This document shows positions 7,198 through 18,523 of a stretch of DNA of 38,659 nt, piece after piece (positions within the stretch are counted from its first letter, which is position 1; each line of letters begins with the position of its first letter). The notes beneath the pieces were generated by a model. The model was not told the DNA's origin. It made no database searches and saw only the letters and a program-made list of their open reading frames with translations. Position numbers and translations under genes: made by a program. The stretch covers positions 1-38,659 of the forward strand of contig VGSQ01000018.1 of NCBI GenBank assembly GCA_016874975.1, given 5' to 3'. Source of the DNA: Deltaproteobacteria bacterium (lineage in GTDB: Bacteria > Desulfobacterota > Desulfobaccia > Desulfobaccales > 0-14-0-80-60-11).

Positions 7198-7401
7198 GAG
7201 AATAGATCCCCCAGAGACATCCGCTGGGGCATGGTCATCCACTTGGCCAAGTGCATCGGCTGTCACGCCTTGCCCCCTCAGTTGCGCGGCAGAGAACAAA
7301 CCGCCGCCACCCCGGAGTTGCCGGAGCGGCTGTCTGGTGGCCGGGCAGCGGAAAGATTCGGAACCTGGAGTGGCAGCAGTATGTTCCTGCCGATGGCTGA
7401 G
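7198..7401 (+). pseudogene. Remnant of a 4Fe-4S dicluster (NrfC/PsrB-type) subunit
   Basis: A degraded gene start directly after the DUF1641 gene. RDIRWGMVIHLAKCIGCHA (from about 7213) is the N-terminus of polysulfide, DMSO or tetrathionate reductase electron-transfer subunits, which continue CIGCHACxxACKxEN. Here the frame shifts right after CHA: CPLSCAAENKPPP is found one frame over (7274 on), and a third frame holds LEWQQYVPADG before a stop. At least two frameshifts and a missing remainder make it non-functional. It suggests the operon once continued into a molybdopterin-type or NrfCD-type membrane module. Confidence 0.65.
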
Positions 7402-7433
7402 GTGTGCGCCCTCCCTTATTTGAAGTCGTCGGC

Positions 7434-8180
7434 CTACTCCCCCGACGCCAACCCCCGGGCCATGTCGGCCACGATGCTCCGGGCTGCCGCCGCCGGGTCG
7501 GCGGCCCCGCGGATGGGCCGGCCCACCACCAGATAGTCGGCGCCAGCCCGCATGGCCTGGGAGGGGGACATGATGCGGCGCTGGTCGTCGCCGGCTTGCC
7601 GGGGGCCTGCGGGCCGGATGCCGGGGCAGACCACCAGGAAGTCCGGGCCGCAGGCGGCCTTCACCACCCGGGCCTCCGGGGCCGCACACACCACCCCCTG
7701 GCAGCCCGCGGCCTGCGCCAGCTGCGCCCGCAGGACCACCAGGCGGGCCGGGTCGGCGGCATACTCCGGGGCAATGCCCACGGCCAGCAGATCCTCCGGC
7801 CCCGCGCTGGTGAGCACCGTCACCCCCAGCACCGCGGCGCGCCCGGCGATGGCCGCCACCGTGCTCCGCAAACCCTTGGGACCCTGGTCGCAGTGCACCG
7901 TGGTGAACCTGACGCCGTCGCACAGAAGGCCGGCGGCGCCCGCTACGGTGGCCGGAATGTCGTGGAACTTGAGGTCCAGGAAGATGCGTCCCGGCAGGTC
8001 CCGGGCCAGGCGCTCCAGAAGCCGGGGACCTTCGGCCGCGAAGAGCTGCAGCCCCACCTTAAAGAGCCCCACCTCCTGCCGGAGCAGGTCCACCCAGCGC
8101 CGGGCCGCCTCCCCGTCCGGCACATCCAGGGCGAAGATCAGGCGGGAGGCGGGGTCGTCGCCAGGGGCCGGGGTCGTCAT
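7434..8180 (-). CDS. pyrF: Orotidine 5'-phosphate decarboxylase
   Basis: 248 residues from ATG 8180. Converts OMP to UMP, the last step of de novo pyrimidine synthesis. The active-site signature LDLKFHDIPATV carries the Asp-x-Lys-x-x-Asp array. FALDVP at the N-terminus and GADYLVVGRPIRGA near the C-terminus contact phosphate. A GTG three codons earlier (8189) is possible, but AAAAGG on the minus strand is better placed for 8180. It follows livG after 133 bp on the same strand, and transcription may or may not be shared. Ala-rich substitutions fit the high GC. Confidence 0.95.
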   Translation of the reverse strand: MTTPAPGDDPASRLIFALDVPDGEAARRWVDLLRQEVGLFKVGLQLFAAEGPRLLERLARDLPGRIFLDLKFHDIPATVAGAAGLLCDGVRFTTVHCDQGPKGLRSTVAAIAGRAAVLGVTVLTSAGPEDLLAVGIAPEYAADPARLVVLRAQLAQAAGCQGVVCAAPEARVVKAACGPDFLVVCPGIRPAGPRQAGDDQRRIMSPSQAMRAGADYLVVGRPIRGAADPAAAARSIVADMARGLASGE

Positions 8181-8313
8181 AACAGGCACCTTTTTGGGAT
8201 AATTTTTCAGAACCGGGCAAGTTCGCCCTGTGATTTTTTATGACAACAGCCTGCAGGGGTCGGCTTGCAGCTTTCAGGCAGAAAGAAAGACCTGGGGCGC
8301 CCTCCCCTTCTCA

Positions 8314-9093
8314 TCACGCCGTGGGGCTCATGCGGCCCAGGTAGGCCTCCAGCACCAGGGGGTTGACCCGCACCTCCTCCGGGGCGCCGACGGCGATTTT
8401 GCGGCCGCCGTCCAGCACCACCACCTGTTCGGAGACGTTCATCACCAGGTCCATGTCGTGCTCCACCAGGATGATGGTCTTGCCGCCCTGGCGCATCTGC
8501 CGGATGAGGACGGCCACCGCCGCGGTCTCCTCGGTGTTGAGCCCCGCCACCGGTTCATCCAGCAGGATGAGGACGGGCTGGGAGACGAAGGCCCGGGCCA
8601 TTTCCACCCGCTTGCGGTCGCCGTAGGACAGGGCCCCCGCGGGCAGGTCGGCCTTGTCCGCCAGGCCGAAGATGTCCAGGGCCTCCAGGCCCGCCAGCTT
8701 CAGGCGGCGCTCCTGGTGGCGCAGGGCCGGCGGGCGGAAAAGGCCCCGCAGGAAGGAGGCGTCGGCCTGCACCGTGAGACCCGTCAGCACATTGTCCAGC
8801 ACCGACAGCCGGGGAAAGAGGCGCAGGTTCTGGAAGGTGCGGGAGATCCCCAGCCGGGCGATGTGGTGCGGCGGCAGGCCGGTGAGGTCCGCTCCGTTGA
8901 AGCGGATGGCGCCCCCGTCGGAGTGCAGGACTCCCGTGAGACAGTTCAACAGCGTGGTCTTGCCCGCGCCGTTGGGGCCGATGAGGGCCGTGACCCGGCC
9001 CTGGTGCGCCCTGAAGCTGACGTCGGCCAGGGCCGGCAGGCCGCCGAAATACTTGGTGAGGTTCACGACCTCCAGGAGCGGGGTGCTTTCCAT
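8314..9093 (-). CDS. livG: Branched-chain amino acid ABC transporter ATP-binding protein LivG
   Basis: 259 residues. Walker A GPNGAGKTT, Q-loop in SRTFQNLRLF, signature LSYGDRKRVEMARA, Walker B LILLDEPVAGLN and H-loop VEHDMDLVM. SRTFQ and the C-terminal PLVLEAYLG stretch are typical of LivG. It follows livM by 19 bp. LivF, LivH and the periplasmic LivJ/K are not in the window, so the transporter must draw its other parts from another locus if it works. Placement after iorAB suggests uptake of aromatic or branched-chain amino acids, or of their oxo acids, for fermentation. Confidence 0.93.
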   Translation of the reverse strand: MESTPLLEVVNLTKYFGGLPALADVSFRAHQGRVTALIGPNGAGKTTLLNCLTGVLHSDGGAIRFNGADLTGLPPHHIARLGISRTFQNLRLFPRLSVLDNVLTGLTVQADASFLRGLFRPPALRHQERRLKLAGLEALDIFGLADKADLPAGALSYGDRKRVEMARAFVSQPVLILLDEPVAGLNTEETAAVAVLIRQMRQGGKTIILVEHDMDLVMNVSEQVVVLDGGRKIAVGAPEEVRVNPLVLEAYLGRMSPTA

Positions 9094-9112
9094 GACTGAC
9101 GCTCTCAGGCCC

Positions 9113-10141
9113 TCAAGGCGACGGGGCTCCGCCGGCGGCGTCCCGGCCGGCCGCGGCCAGGCGGCGGCGCACCCAGCGGGTCTTCACCAGGTCCACCAGG
9201 CCGGAGATCAGCCCCTGGGGCAGAAACATCAGAATCAGCACCAGGATGACCCCATGGGCCAGGTCCGCATAGACCTCGAAGAAATCCAGGAAATGGGGCA
9301 TCGAGGTGATGAAGGCCACACCGAACAGCGTCCCCCAGATGGAGCCCAGGCCGCCCACCACCACCATGATAACCAGGTCCAGCGACTTGAAGATGCTGAA
9401 GGCGTCGGGGTTGACGTAATTAAAATAGTGCACGTAGAGACTGCCGGCCACGGAAGCGAGGAAGGCGGACAGCACAAAAATCTTCACCTTGGACCGGGCC
9501 ACGTCAACCCCAAGGCAGGCCGCGGCCACCTCGTCCTGGGCCAGGGCGGCCAGGCCCCGGCCCACGCCGGTGCGCACCAGGTTGAGGCAGAGCGTCAGGG
9601 CCGCCAGGGCGAAGGTCCAGACCAGGTAGTGGAAGCGGACTTCGGTGTTGATGGGCAGCCCCAGCACGGTGAGATAGGGCACCCCGGACAGGCCGCTGGG
9701 GCCGCCGGTGACCGCGTCCCATTGGACGAAGATGATGTGCACCACGTAGTTGAAGCCCAGGGTGGCCATGGCCAGGTAGTGGCCGTGGAGCCGCAGGGTG
9801 GGCAGGCCCAGCACCAGGGCCACCGCGGCCACGGCGCAGGCGGTGAGGACCAGCGCCCCCCAGGGGGGGAAGTGATAGGTGGCGGTGAGGACGGCGGAAC
9901 TGTAAGCCCCCAAGCCGAAAAAGCCGGCGTGGCCCAGGGAAATCTGCCCCGCGTAGCCGATGAACAGGTTGAGGCCCAGCACCACGATGACGAAAATGCC
10001 CACTAGGTTGAGCAGTCCCAGGGTGTAGGGATTGCGCAGCACCAGGGGGGCAAAGAGCAGGACCACGCCCAGGGCGGTGACCGTGAGGCCGGTGGGGTGG
10101 CGCCGGAGGAAGGCCTGGGCCCTGGCCCTGCGGGTCATCAT
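9113..10141 (-). CDS. livM: Branched-chain amino acid ABC transporter permease LivM
   Basis: 342 residues with about ten predicted membrane segments. GLNLFIGYAGQISLGHAGF, TLRLHGHYLAMATLGF and VVVGGLGSIWGTLFG are LivM family blocks, the second being the EAA-like contact with the ATPase. The start is the first ATG of ATGATG at 10141, overlapping the iorB stop by 4 bp (ATGA), so it is coupled to iorB. The C-terminal tail (VKTRWVRRRLAAAGRD) is cytoplasmic and basic. The companion permease LivH is absent here. Confidence 0.92.
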   Translation of the reverse strand: MMTRRARAQAFLRRHPTGLTVTALGVVLLFAPLVLRNPYTLGLLNLVGIFVIVVLGLNLFIGYAGQISLGHAGFFGLGAYSSAVLTATYHFPPWGALVLTACAVAAVALVLGLPTLRLHGHYLAMATLGFNYVVHIIFVQWDAVTGGPSGLSGVPYLTVLGLPINTEVRFHYLVWTFALAALTLCLNLVRTGVGRGLAALAQDEVAAACLGVDVARSKVKIFVLSAFLASVAGSLYVHYFNYVNPDAFSIFKSLDLVIMVVVGGLGSIWGTLFGVAFITSMPHFLDFFEVYADLAHGVILVLILMFLPQGLISGLVDLVKTRWVRRRLAAAGRDAAGGAPSP

Positions 10142-10650
10142 GGCGCCGCCGCCTCCCGACCCAGGGCAAAGGCCCTGAGGTTGTCCTCCCGGAACCGGGG
10201 CGGGGTGACGGCCCGGATGACCTCTTCCAGGGCCGCGGCCCCGGTGAACAGGGCCTCCCGCCCGGCCGCAAATCCCAGCAGGATGAGGTTGGCGGCCACC
10301 GGCGCCAGCCCGGCGTCCAGGGCCAGGGCGAGGGCGTCCAGGGCGAGATAGTCGCCGGGGGCCGCGGTGTTCACCAGCAGCAAGCCGTCCGGCCGGAGAT
10401 ACGGGCGGTGCACCGGCAGGTTGCCGGCGTGCAGGAAGAAGCCCACGTCCGCCTCGCCCAGGGGGATGAGGGGCCCGCGGAATGGCCCCACCTTCACCAT
10501 CGAGATGACCGTGCCGCCCCGCTGGGCCATGCCGTGGGTCTCCGAAGTGAGCACCGGCAGACCCAGACCCAGGGCCGCTTCGGCCAGGAGGCGGGTCAAG
10601 GTCAGGGCCCCCTGGCCCCCCAGACCGCTGATGATGATTTGTTGTCGCAT
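10138..10650 (-). CDS. iorB: Indolepyruvate ferredoxin oxidoreductase, beta subunit
   Basis: 170 residues, a little short for IorB. Belongs to the pyruvate/ketoisovalerate oxidoreductase gamma-domain family: IISGLGGQGALTLTRLLAEA at the N-terminus and SETHGMAQRGGTVISMVKVG, the CoA and subunit-contact region. With IorA it oxidatively decarboxylates aryl 2-oxo acids to acyl-CoA and passes electrons to ferredoxin. The start at 10650 is chosen where the family begins (MRQQIIISG); longer upstream readings are proline-rich and lack similarity. It lies 74 bp after iorA and overlaps livM by 4 bp. Confidence 0.93.
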   Translation of the reverse strand: MRQQIIISGLGGQGALTLTRLLAEAALGLGLPVLTSETHGMAQRGGTVISMVKVGPFRGPLIPLGEADVGFFLHAGNLPVHRPYLRPDGLLLVNTAAPGDYLALDALALALDAGLAPVAANLILLGFAAGREALFTGAAALEEVIRAVTPPRFREDNLRAFALGREAAAP

Positions 10651-10724
10651 GGCTTTGGATTGGTGGGGGGAGGGCCGGGGGAGCACGGGTACCCCGGCCC
10701 CTGGCACCCTCCCTCAAGTTCAAT

Positions 10725-12563
10725 TCATGCCCCTCTCCTCACACCCACAATCGCCCCCTGGGGGCAGACGTGGACACAGACGCCGCAGCCGATGCAGCGG
10801 GTGGCGTCGATGGCAGCCCGGCCGTCCGCGTCGCTCCGGGTGAGGCCCGGGCATTCGAAGTCCTCCAGGCAGTGACCGCAGGCGATGCAGTCTTCGGTAA
10901 CCTCCATGGCATAGACCGGCTGGCCCTTCCTCGCCTCCCGATCCAACATGCAGGGGTGCCGGGCGATGACCACGGCCACGCCGCCCTCGGGGCTCCTGGC
11001 AAAGGCGTCGGCTTCCTTTAAGGTGGCAACGAAGGCGGGGAGGTCGTACGGGTCCCTCACCCGGATGAAATTGACGCCGCAGGCCTCCACCAGCGGCGCC
11101 AGGTCAAGGCGCCCCGCGGGCGCGCCGGCCGCGGTGAAGCCCGAAGCCGGGGTGGGCTGGTGGCCCGTCATGGCCGTGGTGCCGTTGTCCAGGATGACCA
11201 CCAGGATGCGGTCGCCCTGGACCACCGCATTGATGAGGGGCGGGATACCGGCGTGGAAAAAGGTGGAGTCCCCGATGGTGGCGACGATGGTGGGGACGGG
11301 GCCGCCGCCGTCGGCGTAGGCGCGCCGGAACCCCGCGGCCATGGCCAGGCCCGCACCCATGCAGAGGCAGGTGTCCACCGCGCCCAGGTTCATGCCCAGG
11401 GTGTAGCAGCCGATGTCGCTGGGGTAGATGCCTTCGGGGAAGGTCTCTTTAATGGCGTAAAAGGCGGCCCGGTGGGCGCAGCCGGCGCACAGGGTGGGGC
11501 GGGTGCCGCCGGCCGCCGGGAGGCCCACGGCGGTCCGCCGGGGCAGCTCCAGAAAGGCTTCCAGCACCGGGCGCAGGACTTCCGGGGTGAGCTCGCCCTC
11601 CCGGGGCACCAGGCCGTTATGTCGACCGGAGACGGGGGCCGGGGCCGCCTGCATCTCAATGACGGGGTAGGTCTCTTCCAGGACCAATATCCGACGGTAA
11701 TCCGCGCTCAGACGGTCCCGGAAGGCCGGGGCCAGGGGGTAGGGGAGGAGCACCTGGTACAGGTCCACCCGGCCCAGGAGCCCCACTGCCTCCAGCAGGT
11801 CCCAGGTGTGGGCGAAGGCCACGCCCGAAGCCACGATGGCGACGCCGGGAAGGCTCCCGTCCCCCGATGTGAGGCGCGGGGCGAACCCGGGCTCCCGGGC
11901 GATGGCGTCGATCTTTTCGTTGAGCCCCCGGTGCAGGTCCCGCAGGAACTGGGGGGTGGCGCACCAGCGGCGGGGGTCTTTGGCGAAGCGGGCCGCCTGC
12001 GGCGCCGGGCGGGGGGTGGTCAGGACCAGGTCCTGGCGGGCGTGGCAGACCCGGGTGGTGGGCCGCAGCATCACGGGGAGCTCATATTTTTCGGAGAGGG
12101 CGAAGGCCGGGGCGACCAGCTCCCGGGCTTCGGCCGGGGAGGACGGGTCCAACACCGGCACCTTGGCGAACATGGCGAAGAAGCGGCTGTCCTGCTCGGT
12201 CTGGGAACTGTGGGGGCCGGGGTCGTCAGCCACGATAACCAGCATCCCGCCCACGACCCCCAGGTAGGCCGACCGCAGGAAGGGGTCCGAGGCCACGTTG
12301 AGGCCCACCTGCTTCATGGACACCGCGGAGCGCCGCCCGGCCATGGAGTTGGCCAGGGCCACTTCAAAGGCCACCTTTTCGTTCACCGACCACTGGGCGT
12401 GGACGGGATGGCCGGTCTCACGGGCGAAGGCCGCCACCGCGGCCAGAATCTCCGAGGCCGGGGTGCCGGGGTAGGAGGCGGCCACGGTCACCCCCGCCTC
12501 CAGGAGCCCCCAGGCCAGGGCCTCGTTGCCCATGAGGATGCGGCGGGATTGAGGTTCTTCCAA
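10725..12563 (-). CDS. iorA: Indolepyruvate ferredoxin oxidoreductase, alpha subunit
   Basis: 612 residues. The N-terminal half is the pyrimidine-binding domain (ASYPGTPASEIL, then VSMKQVGLNVASDPF). The middle carries PTLCAGCAHRAAFY and the ThDP/Mg motif GDSTFFHAGIPPLINAV ending in LDNGTTAMTG. The C-terminus holds two ferredoxin motifs, CIACGHCLEDFECPG (first cluster spacing slightly unusual) and CIGCGVCVHVCPQG. It catalyses anaerobic oxidation of indolepyruvate and related aryl-pyruvates. The start is TTG 12563 with GAGG about 8 nt upstream. First gene of the iorA-iorB-livM-livG run. Confidence 0.95.
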   Translation of the reverse strand: MEEPQSRRILMGNEALAWGLLEAGVTVAASYPGTPASEILAAVAAFARETGHPVHAQWSVNEKVAFEVALANSMAGRRSAVSMKQVGLNVASDPFLRSAYLGVVGGMLVIVADDPGPHSSQTEQDSRFFAMFAKVPVLDPSSPAEARELVAPAFALSEKYELPVMLRPTTRVCHARQDLVLTTPRPAPQAARFAKDPRRWCATPQFLRDLHRGLNEKIDAIAREPGFAPRLTSGDGSLPGVAIVASGVAFAHTWDLLEAVGLLGRVDLYQVLLPYPLAPAFRDRLSADYRRILVLEETYPVIEMQAAPAPVSGRHNGLVPREGELTPEVLRPVLEAFLELPRRTAVGLPAAGGTRPTLCAGCAHRAAFYAIKETFPEGIYPSDIGCYTLGMNLGAVDTCLCMGAGLAMAAGFRRAYADGGGPVPTIVATIGDSTFFHAGIPPLINAVVQGDRILVVILDNGTTAMTGHQPTPASGFTAAGAPAGRLDLAPLVEACGVNFIRVRDPYDLPAFVATLKEADAFARSPEGGVAVVIARHPCMLDREARKGQPVYAMEVTEDCIACGHCLEDFECPGLTRSDADGRAAIDATRCIGCGVCVHVCPQGAIVGVRRGA

Positions 12564-13435
12564 TTTTTCCTCGTCGGCAGATTTTTTTGGAAGAATGAGT
12601 CTGTCCTAGATACGAGACTCCGTCACAAATGCCCGACTCCGCTTAAAATCATTCTGAGCGCAGGGAAGGATCCCGTGTTTTAAGGTGGTTTATCATACTC
12701 ACCACGTTCGGGAGGACGGAAAACGCCTATTTTGCAAGAGCCTCGACACCTTAGCCAGGATTGCGCCTCTCTTCCTGGGGTCCGCTTTGTCCATTTTCAA
12801 ATCTTTGGGGGATTTGATCTATATATTAAGAGAAACGGTTGCTTCCGAACCGGGGCGCACACCACCAAGCCGATGCAGGAAAAGGAGCGTCGTACCCCCC
12901 GGAAAATTTTTGAACCGGCCTCATTATAAGGTATTCCCGGCAGATTTTCATCCGGGGACCAGGAAATCGTCAGTGCGCCGCCGGTGGGACGGCGCCGTCT
13001 GTCCGCGGCACTCCTCGAGATCTCGCGGCGCCATAAGAAAAACCTGTCCCTGGGAGAGGCCGACGCGGCTTCCCCCACCTTGCCAACGGGGTGGAGGGCA
13101 ATTAATTTATACTTAAAAGCTAATTGTATCCGGAACAGCGGCTTCAAGGGACCGAGACTCACCCCACCGTGACCCCCCTCGGAACGCAGATCCTCTGGAA
13201 ACGTGCGGACCCGCCATCGGCGCCCAGGGATAAGCCCGAACCGGTGGCCGGGGGCCGGCCACCGTCCCTCCAAGCCGTGGTTTTGAGGCCAGACAGTCAG
13301 GCGTGCTGATGGTCAGGGATTTGACGAACCCGGCGTTTTCTGCTAAGTGAGATTCTCATATGCGGGAGACGGGGCGCCCCGGAAAGCGCTCTCGGATTCC
13401 CTTCCGGCCCAGGCCGCCGCGTTACAGGAGACTAC
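12564..13435. other. Intergenic region between divergent iorA and lon
   Basis: 872 bp without a supported gene. It must hold the promoters of iorA (minus) and lon (plus). A perfect 10-bp hairpin with loop GGG lies at 13242-13264 (CGGTGGCCGG arm). TTGACG at 13321-13326 is a candidate lon -35, but its -10 partner 17 bp on (TAAGTG) is poor, and no heat-shock (sigma-32) consensus was recognised. AT-rich patches occur near 12818-12836 and 13098-13130. Short frames across it have no family features. Confidence 0.5.
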
Positions 13436-15859
<2,424 letters not shown>

Positions 15860-15902
15860 CCGGACTGTGCGGGCAGGGAAAAGCCGCGGCCGGCCCGCCG
15901 CC

Positions 15903-15991
15903 GGCGCCAGGGCCGCCTAGGTCGGAGCCCCTTCGGGAAACCCTGGCGCCCCCACGACCTAACGCTTCGGGGGCCGGCATGACGGCGGCCC
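15903..15991 (+). other. Structured intergenic segment downstream of lon
   Basis: Perfect 10-bp pairing GGCGCCAGGG (15903-15912) with CCCTGGCGCC (15941-15950). A second helix TAGGTCG (15918-15924) with CGACCTA (15955-15961) is interleaved with the first, the topology of a pseudoknot. A third hairpin, GGGGGCCG with CGGCCCCC, follows at about 15968-15991. There is no U-tract, so it is not a classical terminator. It may stop or attenuate transcription from lon, regulate the next gene's weak TTG start, or be a folded RNA of its own. Confidence 0.4.
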
Positions 15992-16010
15992 CCCACGAAA
16001 AACCTGAGAC

Positions 16011-17282
16011 TTGACTGATACGCTGTTTCCCCCAGATATCTGGCGGTGGCTCGTCCTGTGCGGGCTGATGTGTCTCTACGTCTGCTTTTCCCTGGCGGAA
16101 ACCTCCCTGTTTGCCCTGAACCCCCTGGACCGCCTGCGTCTGAAGCAACAGCGCCCCCGGCGGGGCAAGATGGTGGAGGACCTCCTGGAGGAATCGCACC
16201 ACCTCCTCATCACCCTGGTGGTGGGAGTGGAGGTCGTCACCATCCTGGGCACCATCATGGCCACCTCCCTGGCCCTGAGCCTCTGGGGCGACCGCGGCAA
16301 ATGGGTGGCGCTGCTTGTCCTGTCGCCCTCCCTGATGCTCATCGGGGAGATCATCCCCAAATCCCTGGCCCTGACCTACCCGCAGCGCTTGGCCACCCTG
16401 GTCGCCCCCCTGGTGCGCATTTTTGTGCGCCTTTTCGCCCCCCTACGGGTGGTGCTGGTGCAGATCAGCCGCGGCCTCCTGGTGACCCTGGGCTTCCGTC
16501 CGGACCTGCAGGTGCCGGCAGTCCACCAGGAAGACTTTCTGCACATGGTGGAGGAGAGCCACCAGGTGGGGGTGATCGGCGCCCTGGAACGGGATTTTAT
16601 CCAGAATCTCCTGAACTTCGGTGATATCCGGGTCAGCCAGATTATGGTCCCCCGTCCGGACATCTTTGCCCTGCCCCTGGACCTGCCGGCGCCGCAACTC
16701 ATCCAGGAGGTGAAGCGCTCCCGCTTCACCCGGGTGCCCATCTATCGGGGCCAGCCCGGCGACATCCTGGGGATTCTCCACGCCAAAGAGCTTCTGAACC
16801 TTTGTTCCCGCACCACCTGTGACGCCGGCATCATCCAGAATCTCCTCCGGGCGCCCCTGTATGTGCCGGAAAACAAGAAAGCCTTCGACCTGCTGAGCGA
16901 ACTGCAGAACCGGCGCATCCACCTGGCTTTGGTGGTGGATGAGTACGGCAGTCTGGTGGGGCTGATCACCGTGGAGGACCTCCTGGAGGAACTGTGCGGC
17001 GAAATCCCCCAGGAATTCGCGCCGGAAGAAAAAAGCATGGAAGAAATCGCCCCCGGACGCTGGCGGCTCAAGGCGGCCATGTCGGTGGAGGACTTCAACC
17101 AGGCCTGGGAAGTCGACCTGCCGGCCCGGGAGTTCGACACCATCGGCGGCCTGGTGCTGGACCGCTTCGGGGAACTCCCCCAGGAGGGGGACGCCGTGGT
17201 CATTGACGACCTGGTTTTTAAAATCCTGAAAAAGAAAGGCACCCGGCTTCTGGAGTTGGAAGTCAGCCGGAACCGACCATGA
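16011..17282 (+). CDS. CNNM/CorC-type membrane protein (DUF21-CBS-CorC_HlyC), first copy
   Basis: 423 residues. An N-terminal DUF21/CNNM membrane domain (about 10-170, four membrane segments, AETSLFALNPLDRLRL and GEIIPKSLAL), two CBS domains (about 205-325, VPRPDIFALPLD and VDEYGSLVGLITVEDLLEE) and a C-terminal CorC_HlyC domain (345-423, FDTIGGLVLDRFGELPQEG). Family members export Mg2+ or Co2+ (MpfA, CorC) or are named hemolysin C. The start is TTG 16011 with no strong ribosome binding site, and the folded segment just upstream may affect initiation. Its stop overlaps the next, paralogous gene by 4 bp. Confidence 0.9.
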   Translation: MTDTLFPPDIWRWLVLCGLMCLYVCFSLAETSLFALNPLDRLRLKQQRPRRGKMVEDLLEESHHLLITLVVGVEVVTILGTIMATSLALSLWGDRGKWVALLVLSPSLMLIGEIIPKSLALTYPQRLATLVAPLVRIFVRLFAPLRVVLVQISRGLLVTLGFRPDLQVPAVHQEDFLHMVEESHQVGVIGALERDFIQNLLNFGDIRVSQIMVPRPDIFALPLDLPAPQLIQEVKRSRFTRVPIYRGQPGDILGILHAKELLNLCSRTTCDAGIIQNLLRAPLYVPENKKAFDLLSELQNRRIHLALVVDEYGSLVGLITVEDLLEELCGEIPQEFAPEEKSMEEIAPGRWRLKAAMSVEDFNQAWEVDLPAREFDTIGGLVLDRFGELPQEGDAVVIDDLVFKILKKKGTRLLELEVSRNRP

Positions 17283-18523
17283 TCCTGGTCCTGCTGCTCA
17301 TCTTTGTGCCGCTCCTCATCCTGGAGGGATTCTTCTCCATGTCCGAGACCTCTCTGGTGTCGGCCAACCGACGCCGTTTGCAGAGCCGGGCGGAGGAAGG
17401 GCATCGGGGGGCGCGCCTGGCCCTGAAACTCCTGGAAAAGCCGGAACGCCTGATGGCCACCTGTCTGGTGGGCTCCAACCTTTCGGAAATCTCCAACACC
17501 GTGCTGGTGACCGCCGTGCTCCTGGCCTGGCTGGGGCCCATGGGCGAGTTGGTGGCCGTGCTGCTGCTGCCGCCCCTCATTCTGCTCCTGGCCGAGATCA
17601 CCCCCAAATCCATCGGCCGCCAGCACTCCACCTGGCTGTCCCAGCGTCTGGCGCCCATAGTTTGGCTCCTCTCCTGGGTGCTGGCGCCCCTCACCGCCAT
17701 CTTCGCCGGTGTGAGCCGCCTCTTCCTGTGGCTCACCGGCGCCCGGCAGACCAGCTCCATTCCCTTCATCACCCGGGAAGATTTACATCTGGTGGTGAAA
17801 AAAGGCGGTCCGGAAATGGACCTGGAAACCGGGGAGCGCCGCATTATCAATCGCATCCTGCGCTTCAGCCTGCGCACCGTGGGGGAGGTGATGGTCCCCC
17901 TGGTCAGGGTGGCGGCCATCTCGGACACCTCGACCGTGGCCCAGGCGCTGGCGGAATTCCACAACACCCCGTACACCCGTCTGCCCGTCTACCACCGCCG
18001 GGTCGACCATCTCATCGGTGCACTCCACGGGTTCGACCTCCTGGGCGAAGAACCCTCGGACCGCCCCCTCAAGCCCTTCATCCGGCCGGTGCATTATGTC
18101 CCGGAGATCAAAAAGATCGATCAGCTCCTGCCGGAGATGCAGCGGCTGGGCATCCATCTGGCCGTGGTGGTGGATGAATTCGGCGGCGCCGTGGGCATCG
18201 TCACCATGGAGGATCTGCTGGAAGAGATCGTGGGGGAGATCGACGACGAGTTCGACCAGAAGGTCGCCCCCTGGAAGAAGTTGGGGGAGGGCCACTACCT
18301 CATCAACGGCCGCACCGAGATCACCGCCCTGAACGAGGCCCTCCATCTTGAACTCCCCCATGGCGATTATGAAACCCTGGCCGGTTTGCTCATCGCCCTC
18401 CTGGGGGACCTGCCCCGTCCGGGAGAACAGCTCCGCCTGGGGAACCTCCGTTTTGTGGTGCGGACGGCCGACCCCAGGACCGTCAAGGAGGTGGAACTCA
18501 TTGTCACTCATCCCTCCGAGTGA
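17279..18523 (+). CDS. CNNM/CorC-type membrane protein (DUF21-CBS-CorC_HlyC), second copy
   Basis: 414 residues with the same order as its upstream neighbour: DUF21 membrane domain ([27 protein letters not shown]), a CBS pair ([34 protein letters not shown]) and a CorC_HlyC domain ([19 protein letters not shown]). The 4-bp ATGA overlap suggests the two products form a heterodimer, since CNNM-fold proteins dimerise through their CBS domains. Sequence identity between copies is moderate by eye, so the duplication is old. The last 23 bp overlap the start of larC. Confidence 0.9.
   Translation: MILVLLLIFVPLLILEGFFSMSETSLVSANRRRLQSRAEEGHRGARLALKLLEKPERLMATCLVGSNLSEISNTVLVTAVLLAWLGPMGELVAVLLLPPLILLLAEITPKSIGRQHSTWLSQRLAPIVWLLSWVLAPLTAIFAGVSRLFLWLTGARQTSSIPFITREDLHLVVKKGGPEMDLETGERRIINRILRFSLRTVGEVMVPLVRVAAISDTSTVAQALAEFHNTPYTRLPVYHRRVDHLIGALHGFDLLGEEPSDRPLKPFIRPVHYVPEIKKIDQLLPEMQRLGIHLAVVVDEFGGAVGIVTMEDLLEEIVGEIDDEFDQKVAPWKKLGEGHYLINGRTEITALNEALHLELPHGDYETLAGLLIALLGDLPRPGEQLRLGNLRFVVRTADPRTVKEVELIVTHPSE

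Noticed and set aside
10142-10723. An N-terminal fusion extending LivM by about 190 residues
   Set aside because: The extension is the iorB gene read in the wrong frame; iorB has clear family motifs and LivM starts at the ATGA overlap.
12685-13309. Small open frames in the iorA-lon gap
   Set aside because: Low-complexity Arg/Pro-rich frames on both strands with no ribosome binding site or family features.
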